Of a stretch of 22,987 nucleotides of DNA, positions 14,135-22,057 are shown piece after piece (position 1 is the first letter of the stretch; every line of letters begins with the position of its first letter). The notes under the pieces were generated by a model. That model worked only from the letters and a program-made list of their open reading frames with translations. It had not been told where the DNA came from and did no database searches. The translations under genes were made by a program, and so were the position numbers. This DNA comes from Flavobacteriaceae bacterium (GTDB lineage: Bacteria; Bacteroidota; Bacteroidia; Flavobacteriales; Flavobacteriaceae): assembly GCA_030829155.1 (NCBI GenBank), contig JAURBD010000017.1, forward strand, positions 1 to 22,987, in the 5' to 3' direction.

Positions 14135-15013
14135 GTGCGGAAAAATTCTCAAGAAGTTTATCAAAAAAGAAGATTACTTTCTACTTACTTTTCTGTAGTT
14201 GTAAGTATTTCTTTAGTATTGTTTCTAGTAGGATTATTAGGACTGCTGTTATTAAATTCAAAAAAAGTTGCAGATCATTTTAAAGAGCAAATAGCTTTTA
14301 CAATTTATATTGATGATTCTGCTAAACCAATAGAAATAAAACAACTTCAAAAAAGTATAGCCCTACGCCAAGAAACCAAAACAGCCCGTTTTGTATCTAA
14401 AGAAGAGGCAGCAGAGATTCATGCACAAGAAATTGGAGAGGATTTTATGGAATTTCTTGGTTACAACCCCTTGTTAAGTTCTATCGATGTATACTTTAAC
14501 GCAAATTTTGTTACTCCTGCATTTCTTAAAGATTTACAAAAGGATTTTGAACAAAAGACTTATATCAGTGAAGTTCTTTATGATCAACCTTTAATTGAGA
14601 TATTAGATAAAAATATCAAAAAAATTACCCAATGGATATTGATTTTGAGTTTCGTTTTTATTTTAGTTGCAATTTTACTTATTAATAGTTCCATTCGCTT
14701 GTCCATTTATTCAAAAAGGATGATCATCAAAACAATGCAACTGGTAGGTGCAACCAAAAGCTTTATTCGACTTCCTTTCATACTGAAGCATTTACAATTA
14801 GGCCTTTTAGGTTCTATTATTTCTCTTGCAGGATTATCAACTGTTTTATATGAATTCAATGAAAGATTTCCAGAACTAAATTTAACTGAAAACCCTTTGG
14901 AACCCTCCTTGATTTTTTCTGTTGTCCTTGGAATGGGAATTTTAATTACGGGGCTGAGTACTTTTTTTGCAACTCAACGTTTCTTGAATCTAACCACTGA
15001 AGCCGTTCAATAA
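14135..15013 (+). CDS. ftsX: Cell division protein FtsX
   Basis: ABC-transporter-like permease of 292 residues that works with the ATPase FtsE at the septum to activate peptidoglycan hydrolases. The architecture is canonical: cytoplasmic N-terminus, first membrane helix at about 17-40, a large periplasmic domain (41-165), then helices at 166-186, 216-238 and 259-280. The cytoplasmic MQLVGATKSFIRLPF (201-215) is the conserved permease loop. ftsE is not in the window, which is usual for this phylum. The start chosen is GTG at 14135, because family proteins begin shortly before QKRRL. The frame is open to TTG at 14093 (306 residues) and contains no ATG before residue 105, so the start is non-ATG either way. 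First gene of the ftsX-DUF3098-uppP-truB run; the next gene starts 6 bases after its stop. Confidence 0.93.
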   Translation: MRKNSQEVYQKRRLLSTYFSVVVSISLVLFLVGLLGLLLLNSKKVADHFKEQIAFTIYIDDSAKPIEIKQLQKSIALRQETKTARFVSKEEAAEIHAQEIGEDFMEFLGYNPLLSSIDVYFNANFVTPAFLKDLQKDFEQKTYISEVLYDQPLIEILDKNIKKITQWILILSFVFILVAILLINSSIRLSIYSKRMIIKTMQLVGATKSFIRLPFILKHLQLGLLGSIISLAGLSTVLYEFNERFPELNLTENPLEPSLIFSVVLGMGILITGLSTFFATQRFLNLTTEAVQ

Positions 15014-15019
15014 TTTCTC

Positions 15020-15262
15020 ATGAAAAAAATAAAACCTACAAAAAAACAGTTCTTATTCGGAAAGCGTAATTATCAATTCCTTTTATTATCAATTTCAATA
15101 ATTAGTTTAGGATTTATTTTGATGATTGGTGGAGGCAGTTCTGATCCAAACGTCTTTAACCCAGAGATATTCAATTTTAGACGTATTCGCTTAGCTCCTA
15201 CTTTGGTTTTATTCGGTTTTGGAATCGCTGTTTATTCGATTTTGACTTACTCTAAAAAATAA
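15020..15262 (+). CDS. DUF3098 small membrane protein
   Basis: Protein of 80 residues with a basic N-terminus (KKIKPTKKQFLFGKRNY) and two membrane helices (about 19-38 and 58-76). They are joined by the signature GGGSSDPNVFNPEIFNFRR followed by IRLAP, which I recognise as the Bacteroidota DUF3098 family. Function is unknown. It is sandwiched between ftsX (6 bases) and uppP (4 bases), a placement conserved in this phylum as I recall, which hints at a role in the inner membrane near division or lipid-carrier recycling. Confidence 0.88.
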   Translation: MKKIKPTKKQFLFGKRNYQFLLLSISIISLGFILMIGGGSSDPNVFNPEIFNFRRIRLAPTLVLFGFGIAVYSILTYSKK

Positions 15263-15266
15263 TTTA

Positions 15267-16058
15267 ATGGATTTACTAACAGCAATTGTGCTGGGAATAA
15301 TTCAAGGATTAACAGAATTTTTACCCATATCCTCTAGTGGCCACTTAGAACTTGCAAAAGCAATCTTAGGGGATGATTCTTTGCCTAAAGAAAGTTTATT
15401 GATGACAATTATACTTCACGGAGCTACGGCTTTGAGCACTGTTCTTGTTTTCAGAAAAGATATTCATGAAATATTCTACGGTTTATTTGAATTTAAGATG
15501 AATGATGCTTTCTGTTTTTCTTTGAAAATCATCACATCCATGATTCCCGCAGTTTTTGTTGGTCTTTTCTTAGAGGATATGATTTCAAAGTTCTTTCATC
15601 AAAACATTCTTTTGGTTGGAGTAATGTTATGGATTACAGCTGTACTATTGTATTTAGCAAACCGTTCTCAAATAACTGAAAAAGAATTAAGCCTGAAGTC
15701 TGCTTTTAGCATTGGTGTTATACAAGCTATTGCAATTCTTCCCGGTATATCTAGAAGTGGAGCAACTATAGCCCTAGGAGTTCTTCTAGGGATTGATAAA
15801 AGTAAAGCTGCTCGTTTTTCTTTTCTTATGGTAATTCCTTTAATTTTTGGGAGTATGATCAAAAGTTTTCTTGAAATGGAGACAAATTCAATTCAACTAA
15901 ATTCTTCAATAATGCTTATGGGATTTTTGGCAGCTTTTATCACAGGAATAATTGCTTGTAAATGGATGATTGAATGGGTTAAAAATTCAAAGCTTTGGTA
16001 CTTCAGCATTTATTGTATGATTGCTGGAACAGCAGCTATTATTTTTGGAATTTTATGA
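15267..16058 (+). CDS. uppP: Undecaprenyl-diphosphate phosphatase (UppP/BacA)
   Basis: Integral membrane phosphatase of 263 residues that converts undecaprenyl pyrophosphate to the monophosphate carrier used for peptidoglycan and other envelope glycans. Loss or overproduction in other bacteria alters bacitracin sensitivity. Both family signatures are present: GLTEFLPISSSGHL at 14-27, with catalytic-site E17, and LPGISRSGATI at 158-168, with the essential arginine R163. About eight hydrophobic segments are seen. It sits in an envelope cluster with ftsX and DUF3098. Its TGA overlaps the truB ATG as ATGA, so truB is probably translated by coupling. All expected residues are intact. Confidence 0.97.
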   Translation: MDLLTAIVLGIIQGLTEFLPISSSGHLELAKAILGDDSLPKESLLMTIILHGATALSTVLVFRKDIHEIFYGLFEFKMNDAFCFSLKIITSMIPAVFVGLFLEDMISKFFHQNILLVGVMLWITAVLLYLANRSQITEKELSLKSAFSIGVIQAIAILPGISRSGATIALGVLLGIDKSKAARFSFLMVIPLIFGSMIKSFLEMETNSIQLNSSIMLMGFLAAFITGIIACKWMIEWVKNSKLWYFSIYCMIAGTAAIIFGIL

Positions 16059-16750
16059 AAGTGATTAAAGAAAAGTTTATAAATGGTGAAGTTATTCTCA
16101 TTGACAAGCCCTTAAATTGGACTTCATTTCAAGTAGTTAATAAAATTCGTTGGATTATTAAGAACACTTTCGGACTGAAAAAAATTAAAGTAGGTCATGC
16201 AGGAACTTTAGACCCACTAGCTTCAGGGCTTTTAATCTTATGCACTGGAAAAATGACAAAACAAATTGAGCAATTCATGGGTCAAGAAAAAGAATATGTT
16301 GGGACTATTTCATTAGGAGCAACCACCCCTTCTTATGATCTCGAAACAGAAATAAATCAATATTTTCCCACAGAACATATCGATAAAGAACTACTCGAAA
16401 ATACCTTATCCAAATTCACAGGGACCATTGACCAAAAGCCCCCTGTTTTTTCTGCATTAAAAAAAGGAGGAAAACGTTTATATGAATTTGCTAGAGAAGG
16501 TTTAAATATAGATGTCCCATCCAGAAAGGTTGTTATACGAAATTTTGAAATTACTCAGATAAAATTTCCGGAAATTGATTTTAAAGTAAATTGTAGCAAA
16601 GGTACCTACATAAGATCTTTAGTTTATGACTATGGAAAGTCAATCAATTCGGGTGCATACCTGAGTGCATTAAGACGAACCAAAATTGGTGAATTTAGTG
16701 TTGAAAATGCTATACAAATGGAAGATTTTGAAAATCTACTGGAAAAGTAA
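16055..16750 (+). CDS. truB: tRNA pseudouridine-55 synthase
   Basis: Pseudouridine synthase of 231 residues that makes Psi55 in the T-loop of tRNAs. It has GEVILIDKPLNWTSF (11-25), the catalytic-loop motif GHAGTLDPLASGLL (47-60) with nucleophile D53, the KPPVFSALKKGGKRLYE segment and KGTYIRSL, all diagnostic of TruB. The protein ends soon after the catalytic core, so it lacks a long PUA extension, like other short Bacteroidota TruBs. The start at ATG 16055 overlaps the uppP stop and leads straight into the family N-terminus. A longer reading from 15995 would overlap uppP by 64 bases and add unrelated residues. It closes the ftsX cluster; pyrH follows after 79 bases with its own -7 box. Confidence 0.97.
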   Translation: MKVIKEKFINGEVILIDKPLNWTSFQVVNKIRWIIKNTFGLKKIKVGHAGTLDPLASGLLILCTGKMTKQIEQFMGQEKEYVGTISLGATTPSYDLETEINQYFPTEHIDKELLENTLSKFTGTIDQKPPVFSALKKGGKRLYEFAREGLNIDVPSRKVVIRNFEITQIKFPEIDFKVNCSKGTYIRSLVYDYGKSINSGAYLSALRRTKIGEFSVENAIQMEDFENLLEK

Positions 16751-16803
16751 TCATGACCCTTGTATTATATAACAAGATCTCAATATCTATACTCTTAATT
16801 TTC

Positions 16804-16811
16804 TATATTTG
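16804..16811 (+). promoter_or_regulatory. Putative -7 box of pyrH
   Basis: TATATTTG, an exact TAnnTTTG, 18 bases before the pyrH ATG within the 79-base gap after truB. There is no TTG at the -33 distance. It suggests that pyrH-frr can be transcribed separately from the ftsX cluster. Confidence 0.45.
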
Positions 16812-16829
16812 TAATAATAAAACTAGTGT

Positions 16830-17537
16830 ATGAATTTCAAACGTATTTTACTAAAACTAAGCGGTGAAGCACTAATGGGAGACCGCTCCTATGGAATAGA
16901 CCCCATTCGTATTGGTAAATATGCTGAAGAAATAAAACAGATTTACGAGCAAAATGTTGAAATAGCAATTGTAATTGGCGGAGGTAATATATTTAGGGGG
17001 GTGTCTGGATCCAGTCAGGGAGTAGATCGAGTTCAGGCTGATTATATGGGAATGTTAGCCACCGTTATTAACGGACTTGCCCTTCAAAGTGCTTTAGAAA
17101 ATATAGATGTTCCAACTCGACTTCAAACTGCGTTAAAAATAGAGGCAGTTGCAGAGCCATACATCAAAAGAAAAGCAGTTCGACATCTTGAAAAAAATAG
17201 AGTTGTTATTTTTAGTGCAGGGACTGGAAATCCGTTCTTTACCACAGATTCTGCTGCAGTACTTCGAGCAGTAGAAATTAATGCAGACGTTATCTTAAAA
17301 GGAACTCGAGTAGACGGCATCTACAATGAAGATCCCGAAAAAAATAAAGAAGCTGTAAAATTTGACTCTCTTTCTTTTGAAGAAGTTATAAAAAGGGGGC
17401 TCAAAGTTATGGATACAACGGCTTTTACTCTAAGTCAAGAAAATAAACTTCCGATAATTGTATTTGACATGAATACCCATGGTAATCTTGTTCGAGTAGT
17501 TCGAGGTGAAAATATTGGAACCAAAGTATATCTTTAA
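16830..17537 (+). CDS. pyrH: Uridylate (UMP) kinase
   Basis: Bacterial UMP kinase of 235 residues in the amino-acid-kinase fold, phosphorylating UMP to UDP; active as a hexamer and usually regulated by GTP and UTP. Visible are LLKLSGEAL (7-15, phosphate-binding K9), IGGGNIFRG (49-57), QADYMGMLATVINGLALQ (69-86, with D71), GTGNPFFTTDSAA (131-143) that binds UMP, and LKGTRVDGIYNEDP. Length and motifs are standard. It precedes frr by 10 bases, the widespread bacterial pyrH-frr pair, and acts downstream of the pathway containing the pyrC found earlier in the window. Confidence 0.98.
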   Translation: MNFKRILLKLSGEALMGDRSYGIDPIRIGKYAEEIKQIYEQNVEIAIVIGGGNIFRGVSGSSQGVDRVQADYMGMLATVINGLALQSALENIDVPTRLQTALKIEAVAEPYIKRKAVRHLEKNRVVIFSAGTGNPFFTTDSAAVLRAVEINADVILKGTRVDGIYNEDPEKNKEAVKFDSLSFEEVIKRGLKVMDTTAFTLSQENKLPIIVFDMNTHGNLVRVVRGENIGTKVYL

Positions 17538-17547
17538 ATTAATTTCT

Positions 17548-18102
17548 ATGAACGAAGAATTAGAATTTATTATTGATAGCGCTATCGAATGTATGAATAG
17601 TGCTCTTGAGCATCTTGAAAATGAACTTTTGAAAATAAGAGCTGGAAAAGCAAATCCGGTAATGCTCAGTAGTGTTATGGTTGATTATTATGGATCCCCG
17701 ACACTTTTGAATCAGGTGGCAAATGTAAATACCACTGATGCACGAACCCTATCTATTCAACCTTGGGAAAAAGCAATGCTGGGTGAAATAGAAAAAGCTA
17801 TAATAAATTCCAATCTTGGATTTAATCCGATGAATAATGGAGAATCTATTATCATTAATGTTCCTCCCTTGACAGAAGAACGAAGAAAGGAATTAGCAAA
17901 AATGGCAAAAGCAGAATCGGAAACTGCAAAAGTAAGTATTCGTAATGCTCGAAAAGATGCTAATAACGAAATAAAAAAATCTAATATTTCTGAAGACGAG
18001 CAAAAGAATTATGAATTAGACATTCAAAAACACACCGATACATTTATTCAAAAAACAGATGATGTATTCACTCGCAAAGAAAAAGAGATTTTAACCGTCT
18101 GA
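17548..18102 (+). CDS. frr: Ribosome recycling factor
   Basis: Ribosome recycling factor of 184 residues which, with EF-G, splits post-termination ribosomes. The long-helix hairpin domain contains LLKIRAGKANP (27-37). The small domain has the MVDYYGSPTLLNQVANV segment, ARTLSIQPWEK (65-75) and the loop around NVPPLTEERRKEL (104-116). Domain I resumes with SIRNARKDAN (130-139). The start is ATG 17548, in line with the usual length near 185. An in-frame GTG at 17506 would overlap pyrH and add 14 atypical residues. Probably co-transcribed with pyrH and possibly continuing into the RND transporter 36 bases on. Confidence 0.98.
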   Translation: MNEELEFIIDSAIECMNSALEHLENELLKIRAGKANPVMLSSVMVDYYGSPTLLNQVANVNTTDARTLSIQPWEKAMLGEIEKAIINSNLGFNPMNNGESIIINVPPLTEERRKELAKMAKAESETAKVSIRNARKDANNEIKKSNISEDEQKNYELDIQKHTDTFIQKTDDVFTRKEKEILTV

Positions 18103-18138
18103 TCTTTTTTCATTAATTGGTTAGGATTCTTTAAACTT

Positions 18139-20529
18139 ATGAAGAAAAAACGGAAATGGAAATTTTGGGAAAGTGTTGCTCGACTCATTCTTCGTAATCG
18201 CATAACAATACTTATTCTCCTTTTTGCTGCAACCTCCTTTTGGGTTTCTCAATGGAAGTATATGCGTTTTACTTTTACTGAAGCAAATTTACTTCCAGAT
18301 CAACATGAGGAAAATATCCGATACAATGAGTTTTTAGACCTCTTCGGAGAAGACGGTAATGTTATGGTTTTGGCTCTTCAAGACTCAGATTTATTCAGTA
18401 AAGGTAAATTTGAAGCATGGAATAAGCTGAGTAAGAAACTTGGAAATTATCCTGAAATTGATTTTGTTTTATCGCTCGAAAATTTGAGCATTTTATCTAA
18501 AAATACAAGAAAAAAGAAGTTTGAAATGATTCCTTTTCTGTCTATCAAACCAGAGACAAAAGAAACATATGCACTCCTCAAACAGAAACTATTTAAAGAA
18601 TTACCCTTCTATGAAAATTTAATTTTCAATAAAAAAACACAAACTGTTAGATCTGCGGTTTACATGAAAAATGAAATTGTAAATAGTGCCCAAAGGAAGG
18701 CCTTTATTTATGATGTTTTTATTCCCTCTATAGAAAAATTTGAAGAGGAGAACAATGTTGACGTACGAATTTCTGGAATGCCATATATCAGAACTTTAAA
18801 TGCTCAAAATATTGTCGATGAAATTGGAATCTTTGTTTTAGGAGCAATTGGAATAACTTCTTTGATTTTCTTTTTATTTTTCCGCTCCATTCGTACAACA
18901 GTAATTTCAATGGTTATTGTCCTTTTTGGTGTTGTTTGGGCACTTGGTACACTCGGATGGATGGGATACGAAATTACTGTTTTGACTGCCTTAATCCCCC
19001 CTTTAATTATTGTCATAGGAATACCCAATTGTATTTTTCTAATCAATAAATATCAACAAGAAGTTGCGAAACATGGGAATCAAGTAAAATCACTTCAGCA
19101 AGTAATTATCAAGATTGGAAATGTAACTTTAATGACCAATCTTACTACCGCATCAGGTTTTGCAACTTTTATTTTGACCGATAGTAAGTTATTGACCGAA
19201 TTTGGAATCATTGCATCGATTAATATTATAGGAATCTTTATTCTTTCTCTGCTTTTAATTCCCATTATTTATAGCTTCATGCCACTCCCTAACCAAAAGC
19301 ATTTGAATCATTTAAAAAATAAATCCATTGATAGCTTTGTAAATTGGATGGAGAAAAACGTTCGGTACCGAAGAATAAACACCTACATTATTTCGCTAAT
19401 TCTTCTTATTGGAAGCATTATAGGTATTTATCAAATCAGAATCTCTGGGAGCATCTTAGAGGACATGCCTCAGAAAAAAGAATTTTTTAAAGATATCCTT
19501 TTCTTTGACAAAGAGTTTAATGGAGTTGTTCCCTTAGAAATTTTAATCAATACGCAGCGAAAAAATGGAGTTGTTAAACTATCTACTTTAAAACGAATGG
19601 ATGAACTAGGACAAAGCATTGATGCTATTCCTGAACTTTCTAAATCTATTTCCGTTGTGAATGCCATAAAATATGCTAAGCAAGCATATTACAATGGAAA
19701 TCCAAACTACTACAAACTCCCAACAGCCCAAGAAAACAACTTTGTTTTTTCTTATTTTGATTCTTCTGAACAAGGAGATGAATTGATGAGAAATTATGTG
19801 GATTCAACAGGTCAATATGCTCGAATGACAACGTTTATTAAAGATATTCGAACCGAACGAATGGAAGAAATTAAATTTGAACTCGAAAAAGAAATTAAAA
19901 AGATTTTTCCTGAAAATCGATATGACATTCAACTTACTGGAAAGTCCTTAATTTTTTTAAAAGGAACTAAATACCTTATCAAGAATTTAATTCTATCGCT
20001 TTCTCTGGCTATTTCATTAATTGCTCTTTTTATGGCATACATGTTTAGGTCTTTCAAAATGATTCTCATTTCACTCATTCCTAATATTTTACCCTTATTA
20101 GTCACAGCAGGTATGATGGGTTTTTTAGGTATTCCCATAAAGCCATCTACAATATTAGTTTTTAGTATTGCCTTTGGAATTTCTGTTGATGACACCATTC
20201 ATTTTCTGGCAAAATATCGACAGGAATTGATTGAATCAAAATGGAAAATACAAAAATCAATATACGCTGCATTAAGAGAAACAGGAGTGAGTATGTTTTA
20301 CACATCCATTGTCTTATTCTTTGGGTTTTCTGTTTTTATGATTTCAGAATTTGGTGGAACGGTTGCTCTCGGAGGTTTGGTTTCAGCAACCCTACTTTTT
20401 GCAATGCTTGCAAATTTAATTTTACTCCCCTCTCTATTAATTTCATTAGAACGGACCGTTTCTAATGAAAATGTAATGAAAAAGCCCAAGCTTCAAATTT
20501 TAGAACAAAAAGAATCAAAGGAAGCGTAA
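18139..20529 (+). CDS. MMPL/RND-superfamily membrane transporter
   Basis: Large membrane protein of 796 residues with the duplicated RND plan: one helix near 20-38, a periplasmic domain (about 40-228), five or so helices (about 229-390), a helix near 412-433, a second periplasmic domain (about 435-614), then five helices from 615. The second half carries GISVDDTIHFLAKY with D684-D685, the acidic pair expected to relay protons. The equivalent in the first half reads GIPNCIFLINKY, with Pro-Asn at those positions. Family members move lipids, hopanoids or other hydrophobic compounds; the substrate here cannot be deduced, and no membrane-fusion or outer-membrane partner gene is adjacent. The C-terminal tail is charged. 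It sits 36 bases after frr without a recognisable promoter of its own. Confidence 0.88.
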   Translation: MKKKRKWKFWESVARLILRNRITILILLFAATSFWVSQWKYMRFTFTEANLLPDQHEENIRYNEFLDLFGEDGNVMVLALQDSDLFSKGKFEAWNKLSKKLGNYPEIDFVLSLENLSILSKNTRKKKFEMIPFLSIKPETKETYALLKQKLFKELPFYENLIFNKKTQTVRSAVYMKNEIVNSAQRKAFIYDVFIPSIEKFEEENNVDVRISGMPYIRTLNAQNIVDEIGIFVLGAIGITSLIFFLFFRSIRTTVISMVIVLFGVVWALGTLGWMGYEITVLTALIPPLIIVIGIPNCIFLINKYQQEVAKHGNQVKSLQQVIIKIGNVTLMTNLTTASGFATFILTDSKLLTEFGIIASINIIGIFILSLLLIPIIYSFMPLPNQKHLNHLKNKSIDSFVNWMEKNVRYRRINTYIISLILLIGSIIGIYQIRISGSILEDMPQKKEFFKDILFFDKEFNGVVPLEILINTQRKNGVVKLSTLKRMDELGQSIDAIPELSKSISVVNAIKYAKQAYYNGNPNYYKLPTAQENNFVFSYFDSSEQGDELMRNYVDSTGQYARMTTFIKDIRTERMEEIKFELEKEIKKIFPENRYDIQLTGKSLIFLKGTKYLIKNLILSLSLAISLIALFMAYMFRSFKMILISLIPNILPLLVTAGMMGFLGIPIKPSTILVFSIAFGISVDDTIHFLAKYRQELIESKWKIQKSIYAALRETGVSMFYTSIVLFFGFSVFMISEFGGTVALGGLVSATLLFAMLANLILLPSLLISLERTVSNENVMKKPKLQILEQKESKEA

Positions 20530-20558
20530 AACGAATAAGTAAATTATAGATAAACAGT

Positions 20559-20566
20559 TATCTTTG
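20559..20566 (+). promoter_or_regulatory. Putative -7 box of asnS
   Basis: TATCTTTG, an exact TAnnTTTG, 20 bases before the asnS ATG in the 57-base gap after the RND transporter. No convincing TTG was found at the -33 distance. Confidence 0.45.
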
Positions 20567-20586
20567 CAGCGAAAAGCAAAAACATT

Positions 20587-22011
20587 ATGAAAATCAAGTC
20601 CTTACTAAAAACATCCGCTACAGGTCAACAAGTAACTGTAAAAGGTTGGGTTAGAACCTTTAGAGCAAATCGATTTATTGCTTTAAATGATGGGTCTACA
20701 TTAGGGAATTTACAATGTGTTGTTGATTTTGAGTCGATGGATGATGCTTTACTTAAAAGTATAAATACGGGAGCAGCTATAAAAATTACAGGAAATTACA
20801 TTAAAAGTCAAGGAAAAGGTCAATCTCATGAAATTCGAGTAACCGATTTAAACATTTATGGTGAGGCTGATCCTGAAAGCTATCCTATACAACCTAAAAA
20901 GCACAGTCTAGAATTCCTAAGAGAAAAAGCTCATTTACGTGTAAGAACAACCACTTTCAGTGCAGTAATGCGATTGCGTTCAGCTCTTGCATTTGGAGTA
21001 CATCAGTTTTTTAGAAATGAAGGCTTTCAATACGTAAACACTCCTATCATAACCGGAAGTGACGCTGAAGGAGCAGGTGAAATGTTTCGTGTTAGCGCTT
21101 TAGATTTTGAAAATACACCTTTGACTAAAGAAGAAAATATTGATTTTAGTAAAGATTTTTTTGGGAAAGAAACACATCTTACCGTTTCTGGACAACTTGA
21201 AGCTGAAACCTATGCAATGGGTTTAGGAGAAGTTTACACCTTCGGCCCTACTTTTAGAGCAGAGAATTCAAACACCACTCGACATCTTGCTGAGTTTTGG
21301 ATGATCGAACCCGAAATGGCTTTTTTTGACTTGAACGATAATATGAATTTGGCAGAAAAATTCATAAAAAATGTTTTGCAGTATATTCTCAAAGAATGTG
21401 AAGAAGATTTGATCTTTTTAGATGATCGATTAAAGCAAGAGGATAAATCTAAACCTCAAGCAGAAAGATCACCGATGGGTTTATTAGAAAAAATAAAATT
21501 TGTTGTGGAAAATGAATTTAAACGGGTAAGCTATACCGAGGCCATTGATATATTACGCAATAGTAAACCCAATAAGAAAAAGAAATTCAAATTTAATATT
21601 GATAAATGGGGTGCTGACTTACAAAGTGAACACGAGCGATTTTTAGTTGAAAAACACTTTAATTGCCCAGTTATTCTCTATAACTACCCTGCTACAATCA
21701 AAGCATTCTATATGCGTATGAACGAAGATCAAAAAACCGTAAGCGCAATGGATATTTTATTTCCAGGAATTGGAGAAATTGTAGGAGGATCTCAAAGAGA
21801 GGAACGTTTGGATGTTCTACAAGAAAGAATAAAAGCCATGGGGATTGACGAAAAAGAATTGTGGTGGTATCTTGATCTTAGACGTTTTGGAAGTGCTCCA
21901 CATAGTGGATTTGGACTTGGTTTTGAACGTTTAGTTTTGTTTGCTACAGGCATGAGTAACATACGAGATGTAATTCCATTTCCCCGAACCCCGCAAAATG
22001 CTGCTTTTTAA
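20587..22011 (+). CDS. asnS: Asparaginyl-tRNA synthetase
   Basis: Class IIb synthetase of 474 residues charging tRNA-Asn directly. The N-terminal OB-fold anticodon domain (about 1-100) has VKGWVRTFRANRFIALNDGS. The catalytic core has motif 2, FRAENSNTTRHLAEF (223-237), and motif 3, GFGLGFERL (441-449). The GSDAEGAGEMF stretch (157-167) and HLAEFWMIEPEM distinguish AsnRS from AspRS. An insertion around 174-195 follows the pattern of many bacterial AsnRSs. Its presence suggests the organism makes Asn-tRNA directly rather than solely by amidation of Asp-tRNA. rpoN follows 46 bases later, an order I recall from other Flavobacteriia. Confidence 0.98.
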   Translation: MKIKSLLKTSATGQQVTVKGWVRTFRANRFIALNDGSTLGNLQCVVDFESMDDALLKSINTGAAIKITGNYIKSQGKGQSHEIRVTDLNIYGEADPESYPIQPKKHSLEFLREKAHLRVRTTTFSAVMRLRSALAFGVHQFFRNEGFQYVNTPIITGSDAEGAGEMFRVSALDFENTPLTKEENIDFSKDFFGKETHLTVSGQLEAETYAMGLGEVYTFGPTFRAENSNTTRHLAEFWMIEPEMAFFDLNDNMNLAEKFIKNVLQYILKECEEDLIFLDDRLKQEDKSKPQAERSPMGLLEKIKFVVENEFKRVSYTEAIDILRNSKPNKKKKFKFNIDKWGADLQSEHERFLVEKHFNCPVILYNYPATIKAFYMRMNEDQKTVSAMDILFPGIGEIVGGSQREERLDVLQERIKAMGIDEKELWWYLDLRRFGSAPHSGFGLGFERLVLFATGMSNIRDVIPFPRTPQNAAF

Positions 22012-22057
22012 AGTCTACTGTTTTTCATATATTTAAGAAAAAGTCTCAAACTTATTT

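Noticed and set aside
15995..16054. Longer N-terminus for truB
   Set aside because: The extension overlaps uppP, has no similarity to TruB, and the ATG at 16055 gives the standard family start.
17506..17547. Longer N-terminus for frr from a GTG
   Set aside because: It would overlap the end of pyrH and precede the normal ribosome-recycling-factor start at ATG 17548.
22021..22042. Possible hairpin terminator after asnS
   Set aside because: TTTTTC and GAAAAA could pair around a 10-base loop, but the stem has a single GC pair and no following T-tract.
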